The notes under the pieces are model-generated. The model was not told where the DNA came from. It searched no databases and saw nothing but the letters and a program-made list of their open reading frames with translations. From assembly GCF_016808095.1 (NCBI RefSeq), contig NC_068976.1, positions 23,592,371 through 23,656,370 on the forward strand: a stretch of DNA of 64,000 bases, written 5' to 3'. Below, piece by piece: positions 1 through 11,185 of this stretch (position 1 is its first letter; each line of letters starts with the position of its first letter). The translations under genes were made by a program, and so were the position numbers. The DNA comes from Vigna angularis. Taxonomy: Eukaryota > Streptophyta > Magnoliopsida > Fabales > Fabaceae.

Positions 1-746
1 GAGGATTGAACCATGTGGTGAGGAGTAGCAGGAGGTCCTAGTCTTGGGTGCTTCCACATGACCCAAGGTGAGTGATAACGGATTAACCTCGTGATTGTGG
101 CCGGGCGGGAGTGCCCAAAGTTTCACCAGGCGGTAGTGCCAGAGCGGTAGTGCTCAAGTTCCATAAAACCACTACGAGTGCAAGACCCGCCATAGCTCGG
201 TAATCATTCTAGTCCGGACGAGTCGGTCTATAAAGGAACAAGTCGGGTATAAAGTAACAAGTCTTGAGATGTCAGTTTAACATGTTTAGATGAATGTTTA
301 CATGTCATGGGAGTGTGTGAAATATAAATCTATGAATGATTGCATGAATTAACTGTGTTGTATGTATAACATGCTTTTATATCTAGCTCACCCTTGCATT
401 GTTTTGTGTTGTGTGCTGTTTGGGTATGTTTCTTTGGCGATGATCATCCACTTGGATGGGAGCAGATGGTGGAGAGGAAACTTTGGGAGCAGCTCTTGAA
501 GGAGACGGCAGTGCTGCAGCGTAGAGTTACTAGTTTTTATTTCGTGAACTCGATTAATTACATTTGGTGTAATTTAAGTTTTAAATTTTCCGTAATTTCC
601 ATGGGAGATTCCAATAATCGTATTGTCAATTCCGCACTATTTATTAAGGATGACTGTAATCCTTAATTACTCTTGACTGCTTTCCTGTATTATGCATGAT
701 GACGTCCTTATTATATATGCATGATGTATATATTTGGGACGTTACA
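1..746 (+). repeat. 3' part of Tekay LTR, cut by window start
   Basis: This is identical in my reading to 6623-7368, the last quarter of the full LTR. It holds a TATA-like box (TATAAAGG, 229-236) and ends with GGGACGTTACA, the CA end of a TG...CA LTR, followed four bases later by the primer-binding site. A 90-codon open frame inside (394-666) recurs in every LTR copy here; I regard it as chance coding. Confidence 0.85.
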
Positions 747-750
747 TTTA

Positions 751-768
751 TGGTATCAGAGCAGTTCG
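751..768 (+). other. Primer-binding site, initiator-Met tRNA type (unit 1)
   Basis: The sequence TGGTATCAGAGCAGTTCG begins four bases after the LTR end. TGGTATCAGAG is complementary to the 3' end of plant initiator methionine tRNA, the usual primer of chromoviruses. Confidence 0.85.
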
Positions 769-1404
769 TCCTTAGGATGACCTTTGTGTTGTGGGTTTGC
801 CGTGTCTTCTCTGTGAAGACTTAAGTGTAGATGGTATGATTTACCATTTCTTTCAAGTCTATATAGTAAAGTGTGTATCTAACTAGAAGTTTTAAGAACA
901 GAAAACGTCTTAATAAGAGTAATGAGGGTGCACACTCATGACTTTTACCATAGATGGTTTTCCTTTCTTAAATCTGAAGGTTTGAGGTAAGAATGAGTTA
1001 GAGTTTTAGTGTTGTTTCCTGTAGAAATTCCTGTCTTGCTCTTGCTTTTGTGGTAGTGTATTATGCTCGATAGTAGTAGAGGAATGCATATTCAAGGGCA
1101 ACTTGAGTCGTATACCTTTATTGGATTTGGTTTAAGCCTTTGAGACGAGTTCTTGTCTCGAAGATAGGAGTTAGAAGACTAAAAGTTAAGCTTCGGAGGA
1201 CGAGTGAAGATATTGGAGTTTAGAAGTAATGTTATGGGTGAAGAAAATTTCAAGAAAACAAAGTCAGAAGATCTTATATCGTACGTTCGCAAGAAGTTCA
1301 GAGATTAGATTTAGAGAAGCTTTGGATAAGCATGGTTATAACAAGGTTTGAGAAATGAGTTGGGTTTAGTATATCAGTGACGTCAGCAGTCAGAAGAAAG
1401 GGAA
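769..1404 (+). other. Leader of unit 1, no recognised gene
   Basis: This lies between the primer site and the pol remnant. The first ~40 bases resemble the leader of the autonomous - strand copies; the remainder has stops in every frame and no recognisable gag. Gag has been lost or replaced. Confidence 0.6.
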
Positions 1405-2947
1405 GTGTGGGTGAGAAAGGAAGTCACGTTGTTTGACTCGGGAGCGACACATTCTTTTGTGTCTAAGGCTTGTGTGGAGAGGCTTGGTTTAGTTATCAGA
1501 GAGCTTCCGTGTGATCTGGTGGTGTCTGCACCAGCAGGTGGGTTAGTTAGAACATCTAATGTGTGCTCCAGATGTTCTATCAAGGTAGAGGGGCGCAGGT
1601 TCAGAGTGAACCTTATTTGCTTACCTCTATAGGGGCTAGAGGTAATTCTGGGAATGGATTGATTAGCAGCCAATCGTATTCTTTTAGATTGTTGTGGTAA
1701 GAAGCTCATATTTTCCAAAGAAGATGAAGACTTGTCGTTATCACTCGGCGCATCGAAGCAAGACATCTTCGAGGGTGCCAGTTGTTTCCTAATCATGTTC
1801 CATAAGGATGGGACTTCCAATGTAAACTTTTCAGCTCTTGTGAACCAGAGTGTAGACCTTCTGGTTGTGAATGACTTCATGGATGTTTTCCCTGAAGAAG
1901 TTCCTGGTTTACCTCCTCCGCGAGAAGTGGAGTTCTCTATTGATCTGGTCGCGGGAGCAGGACCAGTATCCATGGCTCCTTATCGGATGGCTCCAGCTGA
2001 GCTGGCTGAGTTGAAGAAGCAGATTGAAGAGTTGTTAGAGAAACAGTTTATCCGGCCAAGTGCTTCGCCGTGGGGTGCGCCAGTGTTGCTAGTAAAGAAG
2101 AAGGATGGTAGCTCAAGGTTGTGCGTTAACTATCGACAGCTGAATAAGTTGACGATCAAGAACCAGTATCCATTGCCGAGGATCGATGATCTGATGGATC
2201 AATTGCACGGAGCTACGGTATTCTCCAAGATTAATTTGAGGTCGGGTTACCATCAAATTTTAGTGAAAGCCGATGATGTGCAGAAGACGACATTCAGGTC
2301 CAGGTATGGCCACTATGAGTATGTAGTTATGCCTTTTGGTGTGACTAATGCTCCAGCCATCTTCATGGACTATATGAATCGAATTTTTAGACCCTTCTTG
2401 GACAAGTTTGTGGTGGTGTTTATAGATGACATACTTGTCTATTCTAAAACTCAAAAAGAACATGAAGATCACCTTAGGGCAGTACTTGAAGTGCTGAGAG
2501 AAAGAAGATTGTATGCCAAGTTGTCCAAGTGTGAGTGTTGGATGAAAGAAGTTCCTTTTCTTGGGCATGTGATTTCAGCTGGAGGAATTGCTGTTGATCC
2601 CACTAAGGTGCAAGCAGTACTTCGGTGGGAGAGACCTAAGACTGTTACAGAAGTCAGGAGCTTTGTGGGTCTAGCGGGCTACTATCGGCGTTTTATTGAA
2701 AGCTTTTCACGGATTTTGGCGCCGTTGACACAACTGACTAGGAAGGATCAATCTTTTGTTTGGACAGACCATTGTGAGACTAGCTTCCAAAGAGCTAAAG
2801 AAAATATTGACTAGTGCACCAGTTTTGGTTATCCCTAGCACGAGTAAACTTTTTGAGATTTTCTGTGATGCCTCTCATCAGGGATTAGGGTGTGTACTGA
2901 TGCAGGAGAAGAAAGGTTTTAGAACAGATGATAAAGGGTGGTTGTAG
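1405..2947 (+). pseudogene. Broken protease-RT-RNase H remnant (unit 1)
   Basis: The readable frames give an aspartic protease start ([10 protein letters not shown]), the RT with [12 protein letters not shown] (YxDD-type site near 2430), and the beginning of RNase H (FCDASHQG). Compared with the intact copies on the - strand there is a TAG at 1630-1632 (CAG in the intact copy), a TGA at 1660-1662 (TGG in the intact copy) and a one-base insertion near 2787 (CCAAAGAG against CCAAGAG) that shifts frame. Homology begins near 1422 and stops abruptly at about 2915, so gag lies missing upstream, and most of RNase H and all of integrase are missing downstream. It cannot give a working polyprotein and belongs to the same Tekay/Del family as 20080-24621. 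Confidence 0.9.
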
Positions 2948-4460
2948 TATAAGTTGCTAAAGAGAGTATCGAGAATGATCAGAGAAGTTTGGGTTGGTTG
3001 AGATGTTTAGAGTTATGAAGTTGCATGTTGTGATAAAGTTAAATTTTCTTTGGGTATGATTTTATGGTGATGTTTAGTGTTCGGCTGAGTTTGATCAAGA
3101 GAGAAGTGGATATTGAATGATGGAATGCAGAAGGCAGTAAGTTAGTAAGTTCAGATCAGGTCAAAGGATTGGTATTATTGATTAAGAGTATCTTGAGGTC
3201 TAGAGGATTAAAGATAGGGTTTGTATTTTGACGACTCCGAGTTGAAGAGGACAATCTTTGAAGAAGAAGGTTTTAAGTTAATTTGGACGGGATGAGTACA
3301 AGAAGAAGTATGAGTGATGTGGCGTTTGTGGAGTTAATCTAAGAGCTCAAGTTTGAAGTTTATATGGAGTGGTTCCTTGACAAGGAAGGAGAACGAAGGT
3401 GGTGCATCAAGTGTAGTTGAGCGAAAGATCGAAGCAAGTGTTATGAGAATTCAAGATGTCTGCAAATTGTAAATGAAGAAGAGATGATGTTGTTCTTTCG
3501 TAAGTTTGAGGTGTGATTCAAGGGAAGGGTTTTGATTGGTTTTCTGCAACAAGTATGGGATTTTAGGACTTGAAGAAGTGGAATTCACTTTGTAGTGGGG
3601 TCTTAGGCAACATCCGCGTCCGGAATTTTTGGGTAGTTCCTGTTGAAGTCGTGTAGTGTAAGAGGAAGATGGAGGTTGAGTTAGAGCAATGATATTTGGA
3701 CTCAATATAATCATAAGGAGAACTACAAGGTTGAGGAATCGCAAAAGAGAAATAGAGGACATGTTGGCATAGTTTAGTATAAGTCTTGACAATCTGGAGT
3801 GATTTTAGGCATGGTCATTTTGTGGAGTAGAAAGCAGTGTTGAGGAAATGGAATGACAAGGCTATTATGCAAAGGGAGAGTTCTTAGAGTTTTTGGAAAG
3901 GCCATAAAAGTTCTGAGAAAGATTCTTCGAGGGTGATCTTTTGCTGGTTACAGTTGGCATGAAGGAAGTGTCATTTTAAGTAAATTTGTGAGTAAGGAAG
4001 TATGAGGAGCAGAGTAGCTCAGCAGATGATGCTGAGCATGTCATTGTCAGTAATAGGTATGCATGAAGAACTTTCAAAATTGTGGATTAGTAGTTTGTGA
4101 GGGACGAATTCTTTGAAACAATATTGGTGTTGTCATATGAGCATGAGTTAGGAGTGTTTTGTAATCTTCAGGAGTCAGAAGTGAGTTTAGGTGTGAAAGA
4201 AACATGTATCAGGCAAGGAAGATAAGTGAGCCTTCGGTTGCAAGCTGCATGATCAACTTTAAAGAGAAAAGTATTAATGGCTTTGGAATGGGAAGAGTGG
4301 GTCAATGGGCGAAGGAGACTATTTGAGCTGTGGTTTTGAGTTATAGTGGCAATCTAGAGGTAAGATTATGTTAACAGATGGTTTGAACAAAGAGAAAATT
4401 TTTCAACTTGTTTCAATAAGCCAAATTTTCGAGGACGAAAATTTTTGTTGTTGGGGAGAA
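2948..4460 (+). other. Internal 3' region of unit 1, unrecognised, with polypurine tract
   Basis: There are about 1.5 kb of stop-rich, purine-rich sequence where RNase H and integrase should be. I recognise no protein. The last ~80 bases (GCCAAATTTTCGAGGACGAA onwards) match the 3' end of the autonomous internal region, including the polypurine tract at 4452-4460 (TGGGGAGAA) directly before the LTR. Confidence 0.6.
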
Positions 4461-4969
4461 TGTAAAGAATCGTTTAAAAAAAAAAAAAAAAAAAAAATAG
4501 AAGACAAGGGAGGAAGCAACGAGCGCTGCCACAAGGGACAGCAAACGTTGCTTCCCCTTAAAAACAAAAGAAAGAAAAACAAGAAAGGAAAGAGAAGAAG
4601 AAGGGGAGAGAAGGGGAGGCAACTGGGAGAATAAAGAGTAGGGTCGGGATTCAGTTTTGGGAAGGGGATTCCTTGCTGAAAAACTGAGAGAAAGGTGAGG
4701 TGAGCTGCTGTTGAAGCTGCAAGGAGACTTTGGTGGTGCATTTGGAAGAGTTGAAGAGTTGCTGGAAGTTCTGGGAGAGAAGAAGAGGAGAAATTTTGGG
4801 AGTTGGAAGTGATTCAAGGAGATCTTCAAGAGGTAAGGGGAGCTAGATCTTTTGTTTAATTGTTGTAATAGATTGTATTTGATGCAAATATGAGGATTTA
4901 GAGATGAAATTGGAGTTACTGGGTTTCTGGAAAACCAGATGTGATTCTGCAGAATTCTGCAGAAACACG

Positions 4970-6300
4970 TTCGTCCAAAAATGGGGTTCGACCATTTAGG
5001 GGTCGGCCAAATTATGAACGTTCGGTATTTTTCTGAACGTTCGCACCAAATTCAGAACGTTCGGTTTTTGTTCTGAACGTTCGTCCTCGTAGCTCGGTTT
5101 GCGCGTTCGTCCGAGTGTTCAGCGTTCGTCTTCGGCCTGTTGCTGAACGTTCGTCCAAAGAAGTGTTCGGCTTAAGCGTTCGTCCAAAGTGTTCCGTTTG
5201 AGCGTTCGGTTTGTAGGAGTTAGTTAGCGTTCGTCCTTGTTGAGTTTTAATGATATTAGGGTTCGGTCTTAGTAGATTTTGTTTCTGTATGTGTAAATAG
5301 TCAGCGTTCGGTCTTATTCTGTTGAGCATTCGGTTGTAGTTTAAATTCTCATTTTGAGCGTTCGGTCTTGGTTTCAATCTGATTGTGAGCGTTCGGTCTT
5401 AATTCGATTTCCAATCTTAAACGTTCGTCCATATGGTGTTCGGCCTTGATATTTAAGCGCTAGGTCAAATAGTGTTTAATTCAATAGGGTATTCAATGGT
5501 TTAGTGTTCGACCCTGTAGCGTTTAATCTCATAGCGTTCGGCCCAAGTACTAGATCTCAGCGTTCGGTCTAAGTTCTCTATTTCAGTGTTCGATCTTAAG
5601 TAGTATTCTTAAGATTTAATCTTGAACGTTCGGTTTTGATGTATTAGTGTGCGTTCGGTTTTAAATTCAGAATCCTTAATTTAGATCTGGAACGTTCGGT
5701 TGTAAATTGATATTCGTAAGGTTGGATCATGAACGTTCGGTCTTAGTGTACTAGAAATTGTAGCGTTCGTTCTTTTAGGATTCGGATTTAGCGTTCGTCC
5801 AATATGGTGTTCGATAAAATAGCGTTCGGCCTAAGTACTCGATCCCAGCGTTCGGCCTAAGTATCAATCTTAGCGTTCGTTCTTAAAGTGCTTTCGGTGA
5901 AATAGCGTTCGGCCTAAGTATCAATCTTAGCGTTCGTTCTTAAAGTGCTTTCGGTGAAATAGCGTTCGTCCTAAGTATCAATCTTAGCGTTCGTTCTTAA
6001 AGTGCTTTCGGTGAAATAGCGTTCGTCCTAAGTATCAATCTTAGCGTTCGTTCTTAAAGTGCTTTCGGTGAAATAGCGTTCGTCCTAAGTATCAATCCCA
6101 GCGTTCGACCTAATGGTGTGATCAGTGAAATAGCGTTCGGCCTGATAGTATAGGGTTTGATATCGTCCGTCCAAATAGCGTTCGACCTATTGATTGGTTA
6201 TTAGCGTTCGTCCGATGTTTGGCAATTAGCGTTCGTCCGTGGTGTTCACTTAATAGCGTTCGTCCTGGGTGGTGAATAGTGCTCGTCCAAATAGTATTTT
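4970..6300 (+). repeat. Array of degenerate GCGTTCG(T/G)CC motifs in LTR U3
   Basis: I counted over 40 GTTCG occurrences in about 1.3 kb, mostly in the forms AGCGTTCGTCC, AGCGTTCGGCC, GAACGTTCGGTC and GTGTTCGACC, spaced 15-45 bp. They are embedded in AT-rich spacers and stand out as CpG islands. The reverse complement of the array is present in the - strand LTRs at about 12275-13495, 18795-19530 and 25860-27060. Confidence 0.9.
5847..6074 (+). repeat. 57-bp tandem repeat, 4 copies plus partial
   Basis: Units start at 5847, 5904, 5961 and 6018, with a partial at 6075. Each holds AGCGTTCG(G/T)CCTAAGTATC followed by a second GCGTTCGTTC box and GTGCTTTCGGTGAAAT. LTRs at 11186 and 24769 carry three copies in reverse; the LTR at 17702 has none, so copy number varies within the family. 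Confidence 0.9.
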
Positions 6301-6850
6301 ACAAATAAGTTGGATTCCAAGTTCCTTTGCTCTTGGGTTGAATTATGTGTACCAAAGGGTTGGAATATTGTCTGTGACGTGATTTATTTGAAAATATGTG
6401 AATGTATGAAATATGTTGGATTTGTTGTGATAATATGGTGGTATCTGAATATTCATAATTGTGGTTAAGTTTCAAAGTAACAATATGATTCATGGACGTA
6501 ATTCCATGATCTTCAAGGAGAGGATACATGGTGGTGTTTTGGGGGGTTGTATAGAATGATTACATGGTAGCTCAGTTTTGGGGGTCATCCTGAAGCTCCA
6601 ATGGTCTTTCTTCTCATATAGAGAGGATTGAACCATGTGGTGAGGAGTAGCAGGAGGTCCTAGTCTTGGGTGCTTCCACATGACCCAAGGTGAGTGATAA
6701 CGGATTAACCTCGTGATTGTGGCCGGGCGGGAGTGCCCAAAGTTTCACCAGGCGGTAGTGCCAGAGCGGTAGTGCTCAAGTTCCATAAAACCACTACGAG
6801 TGCAAGACCCGCCATAGCTCGGTAATCATTCTAGTCCGGACGAGTCGGTC

Positions 6851-6858
6851 TATAAAGG
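6851..6858 (+). promoter_or_regulatory. LTR TATA box
   Basis: TATAAAGG lies 511 bp before the LTR end. It is conserved in the - strand LTRs (read in reverse as TCTATAAAGC). This is the best candidate for the retrotransposon promoter; the start site was not determined. Confidence 0.55.
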
Positions 6859-7372
6859 AACAAGTCGGGTATAAAGTAACAAGTCTTGAGATGTCAGTTT
6901 AACATGTTTAGATGAATGTTTACATGTCATGGGAGTGTGTGAAATATAAATCTATGAATGATTGCATGAATTAACTGTGTTGTATGTATAACATGCTTTT
7001 ATATCTAGCTCACCCTTGCATTGTTTTGTGTTGTGTGCTGTTTGGGTATGTTTCTTTGGCGATGATCATCCACTTGGATGGGAGCAGATGGTGGAGAGGA
7101 AACTTTGGGAGCAGCTCTTGAAGGAGACGGCAGTGCTGCAGCGTAGAGTTACTAGTTTTTATTTCGTGAACTCGATTAATTACATTTGGTGTAATTTAAG
7201 TTTTAAATTTTCCGTAATTTCCATGGGAGATTCCAATAATCGTATTGTCAATTCCGCACTATTTATTAAGGATGACTGTAATCCTTAATTACTCTTGACT
7301 GCTTTCCTGTATTATGCATGATGACGTCCTTATTATATATGCATGATGTATATATTTGGGACGTTACATTTA

Positions 7373-7390
7373 TGGTATCAGAGCAGTTCG
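7373..7390 (+). other. Primer-binding site, initiator-Met tRNA type (unit 2)
   Basis: Same sequence and position relative to the LTR end as 751-768. Confidence 0.85.
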
Positions 7391-8026
7391 TCCTTAGGAT
7401 GACCTTTGTGTTGTGGGTTTGCCGTGTCTTCTCTGTGAAGACTTAAGTGTAGATGGTATGATTTACCATTTCTTTCAAGTCTATATAGTAAAGTGTGTAT
7501 CTAACTAGAAGTTTTAAGAACAGAAAACGTCTTAATAAGAGTAATGAGGGTGCACACTCATGACTTTTACCATAGATGGTTTTCCTTTCTTAAATCTGAA
7601 GGTTTGAGGTAAGAATGAGTTAGAGTTTTAGTGTTGTTTCCTGTAGAAATTCCTGTCTTGCTCTTGCTTTTGTGGTAGTGTATTATGCTCGATAGTAGTA
7701 GAGGAATGCATATTCAAGGGCAACTTGAGTCGTATACCTTTATTGGATTTGGTTTAAGCCTTTGAGACGAGTTCTTGTCTCGAAGATAGGAGTTAGAAGA
7801 CTAAAAGTTAAGCTTCGGAGGACGAGTGAAGATATTGGAGTTTAGAAGTAATGTTATGGGTGAAGAAAATTTCAAGAAAACAAAGTCAGAAGATCTTATA
7901 TCGTACGTTCGCAAGAAGTTCAGAGATTAGATTTAGAGAAGCTTTGGATAAGCATGGTTATAACAAGGTTTGAGAAATGAGTTGGGTTTAGTATATCAGT
8001 GACGTCAGCAGTCAGAAGAAAGGGAA
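7391..8026 (+). other. Leader of unit 2, no recognised gene
   Basis: This is a copy of 769-1404. It has stops in all frames and no recognisable gag. Confidence 0.6.
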
Positions 8027-9569
8027 GTGTGGGTGAGAAAGGAAGTCACGTTGTTTGACTCGGGAGCGACACATTCTTTTGTGTCTAAGGCTTGTGTGGA
8101 GAGGCTTGGTTTAGTTATCAGAGAGCTTCCGTGTGATCTGGTGGTGTCTGCACCAGCAGGTGGGTTAGTTAGAACATCTAATGTGTGCTCCAGATGTTCT
8201 ATCAAGGTAGAGGGGCGCAGGTTCAGAGTGAACCTTATTTGCTTACCTCTATAGGGGCTAGAGGTAATTCTGGGAATGGATTGATTAGCAGCCAATCGTA
8301 TTCTTTTAGATTGTTGTGGTAAGAAGCTCATATTTTCCAAAGAAGATGAAGACTTGTCGTTATCACTCGGCGCATCGAAGCAAGACATCTTCGAGGGTGC
8401 CAGTTGTTTCCTAATCATGTTCCATAAGGATGGGACTTCCAATGTAAACTTTTCAGCTCTTGTGAACCAGAGTGTAGACCTTCTGGTTGTGAATGACTTC
8501 ATGGATGTTTTCCCTGAAGAAGTTCCTGGTTTACCTCCTCCGCGAGAAGTGGAGTTCTCTATTGATCTGGTCGCGGGAGCAGGACCAGTATCCATGGCTC
8601 CTTATCGGATGGCTCCAGCTGAGCTGGCTGAGTTGAAGAAGCAGATTGAAGAGTTGTTAGAGAAACAGTTTATCCGGCCAAGTGCTTCGCCGTGGGGTGC
8701 GCCAGTGTTGCTAGTAAAGAAGAAGGATGGTAGCTCAAGGTTGTGCGTTAACTATCGACAGCTGAATAAGTTGACGATCAAGAACCAGTATCCATTGCCG
8801 AGGATCGATGATCTGATGGATCAATTGCACGGAGCTACGGTATTCTCCAAGATTAATTTGAGGTCGGGTTACCATCAAATTTTAGTGAAAGCCGATGATG
8901 TGCAGAAGACGACATTCAGGTCCAGGTATGGCCACTATGAGTATGTAGTTATGCCTTTTGGTGTGACTAATGCTCCAGCCATCTTCATGGACTATATGAA
9001 TCGAATTTTTAGACCCTTCTTGGACAAGTTTGTGGTGGTGTTTATAGATGACATACTTGTCTATTCTAAAACTCAAAAAGAACATGAAGATCACCTTAGG
9101 GCAGTACTTGAAGTGCTGAGAGAAAGAAGATTGTATGCCAAGTTGTCCAAGTGTGAGTGTTGGATGAAAGAAGTTCCTTTTCTTGGGCATGTGATTTCAG
9201 CTGGAGGAATTGCTGTTGATCCCACTAAGGTGCAAGCAGTACTTCGGTGGGAGAGACCTAAGACTGTTACAGAAGTCAGGAGCTTTGTGGGTCTAGCGGG
9301 CTACTATCGGCGTTTTATTGAAAGCTTTTCACGGATTTTGGCGCCGTTGACACAACTGACTAGGAAGGATCAATCTTTTGTTTGGACAGACCATTGTGAG
9401 ACTAGCTTCCAAAGAGCTAAAGAAAATATTGACTAGTGCACCAGTTTTGGTTATCCCTAGCACGAGTAAACTTTTTGAGATTTTCTGTGATGCCTCTCAT
9501 CAGGGATTAGGGTGTGTACTGATGCAGGAGAAGAAAGGTTTTAGAACAGATGATAAAGGGTGGTTGTAG
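8027..9569 (+). pseudogene. Broken protease-RT-RNase H remnant (unit 2)
   Basis: This is a copy of 1405-2947 at +6622 bp with the same defects at the same places: TAG at 8252-8254, TGA at 8282-8284, and a one-base insertion near 9409. The protease DSG, the RT catalytic FIDD and the start of RNase H are recognisable; gag and integrase are absent. Sharing every lesion with the first copy shows the damage came before the tandem duplication. Confidence 0.9.
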
Positions 9570-11082
9570 TATAAGTTGCTAAAGAGAGTATCGAGAATGA
9601 TCAGAGAAGTTTGGGTTGGTTGAGATGTTTAGAGTTATGAAGTTGCATGTTGTGATAAAGTTAAATTTTCTTTGGGTATGATTTTATGGTGATGTTTAGT
9701 GTTCGGCTGAGTTTGATCAAGAGAGAAGTGGATATTGAATGATGGAATGCAGAAGGCAGTAAGTTAGTAAGTTCAGATCAGGTCAAAGGATTGGTATTAT
9801 TGATTAAGAGTATCTTGAGGTCTAGAGGATTAAAGATAGGGTTTGTATTTTGACGACTCCGAGTTGAAGAGGACAATCTTTGAAGAAGAAGGTTTTAAGT
9901 TAATTTGGACGGGATGAGTACAAGAAGAAGTATGAGTGATGTGGCGTTTGTGGAGTTAATCTAAGAGCTCAAGTTTGAAGTTTATATGGAGTGGTTCCTT
10001 GACAAGGAAGGAGAACGAAGGTGGTGCATCAAGTGTAGTTGAGCGAAAGATCGAAGCAAGTGTTATGAGAATTCAAGATGTCTGCAAATTGTAAATGAAG
10101 AAGAGATGATGTTGTTCTTTCGTAAGTTTGAGGTGTGATTCAAGGGAAGGGTTTTGATTGGTTTTCTGCAACAAGTATGGGATTTTAGGACTTGAAGAAG
10201 TGGAATTCACTTTGTAGTGGGGTCTTAGGCAACATCCGCGTCCGGAATTTTTGGGTAGTTCCTGTTGAAGTCGTGTAGTGTAAGAGGAAGATGGAGGTTG
10301 AGTTAGAGCAATGATATTTGGACTCAATATAATCATAAGGAGAACTACAAGGTTGAGGAATCGCAAAAGAGAAATAGAGGACATGTTGGCATAGTTTAGT
10401 ATAAGTCTTGACAATCTGGAGTGATTTTAGGCATGGTCATTTTGTGGAGTAGAAAGCAGTGTTGAGGAAATGGAATGACAAGGCTATTATGCAAAGGGAG
10501 AGTTCTTAGAGTTTTTGGAAAGGCCATAAAAGTTCTGAGAAAGATTCTTCGAGGGTGATCTTTTGCTGGTTACAGTTGGCATGAAGGAAGTGTCATTTTA
10601 AGTAAATTTGTGAGTAAGGAAGTATGAGGAGCAGAGTAGCTCAGCAGATGATGCTGAGCATGTCATTGTCAGTAATAGGTATGCATGAAGAACTTTCAAA
10701 ATTGTGGATTAGTAGTTTGTGAGGGACGAATTCTTTGAAACAATATTGGTGTTGTCATATGAGCATGAGTTAGGAGTGTTTTGTAATCTTCAGGAGTCAG
10801 AAGTGAGTTTAGGTGTGAAAGAAACATGTATCAGGCAAGGAAGATAAGTGAGCCTTCGGTTGCAAGCTGCATGATCAACTTTAAAGAGAAAAGTATTAAT
10901 GGCTTTGGAATGGGAAGAGTGGGTCAATGGGCGAAGGAGACTATTTGAGCTGTGGTTTTGAGTTATAGTGGCAATCTAGAGGTAAGATTATGTTAACAGA
11001 TGGTTTGAACAAAGAGAAAATTTTTCAACTTGTTTCAATAAGCCAAATTTTCGAGGACGAAAATTTTTGTTGTTGGGGAGAA
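9570..11082 (+). other. Internal 3' region of unit 2, unrecognised, with polypurine tract
   Basis: This is a copy of 2948-4460 with no recognised coding content. The polypurine tract lies at 11074-11082, followed by only the first nine bases of an LTR (11083-11091). Confidence 0.6.
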
Positions 11083-11101
11083 TGTAAAGAAACCATCCCA
11101 C
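11083..11101. other. Inversion junction between + and - Tekay copies
   Basis: TGTAAAGAA, the first nine LTR bases, is joined directly to ACCATCCCACAAGG. That sequence belongs to the leader of the - strand copies (compare 17606-17625). Only one or two bases (AA) are shared at the join. From here to 27562 the family runs in the opposite orientation. Confidence 0.8.
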
Positions 11102-11185
11102 AAGGCTAAGAGTACAAAGCACAAGCACGACACACACATACCCTACAGGATCCTCTAAGGACAGAAACTGCTCTGATACCATAAA
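11092..11185 (-). mobile_element. Leader remnant with primer site
   Basis: These 94 bp match the leader between primer site and gag of the - copies (compare 17608-17701). The reverse of the iMet primer site is at 11164-11181. It is the only surviving internal sequence of a third - strand unit. Confidence 0.8.

Larger units (their letters stand above)
4461..7368 (+). repeat. Complete Tekay-type LTR shared by the two + units (2908 bp)
   Basis: The LTR begins TGTAAAGAATCG after a polypurine tract and ends GGGACGTTACA before a primer site, so it has TG...CA ends. Contents in order: a poly-A run (about 4477-4497), a purine-rich stretch, an array of GTTCG-bearing motifs (about 4970-6300), a 57-bp tandem repeat, a TATA box (6851-6858) and roughly 500 bp that would be R and U5. 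It serves as 3' LTR of unit 1 and 5' LTR of unit 2, the arrangement expected from unequal recombination between LTRs. Confidence 0.9.
1..11091 (+). mobile_element. Tandem pair of non-autonomous Tekay-type chromovirus units
   Basis: Two + strand units with a period of 6622 bp (1-4460 repeats as 6623-11082) share one complete LTR at 4461-7368. Layout: LTR end (1-746), internal (747-4460), full LTR (4461-7368), internal (7369-11082), then only 9 bp of the next LTR. Each internal region has a tRNA-iMet-type primer site and a polypurine tract but only a broken protease/RT/RNase H piece, with no gag and no integrase. The LTRs match those of the gag-pol-bearing copies at 11186-27562, so this looks like a non-autonomous partner. 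The two units look identical wherever I compared them. The left end lies outside the window. Confidence 0.85.

Noticed and set aside
394..666. 90-codon frame MHCFVLCAVW, repeated five times in the window
   Set aside because: It lies in the R/U5 part of each LTR. It is conserved only because the LTRs are recent copies; no recognisable domain.
4403..4829. Pro/Ser/Phe-rich frames near the LTR start, also at 13636, 19668 and 27197
   Set aside because: Composition is driven by the poly-A/T run and the purine-rich stretch in LTR U3; no domain.
5012..5377. 121-codon frame in the Tekay LTR, also at 13088 and 19120
   Set aside because: The protein is only a translation of the GTTCG motif array (repeated RTNAQ/RPNA words) and occurs in every LTR copy.
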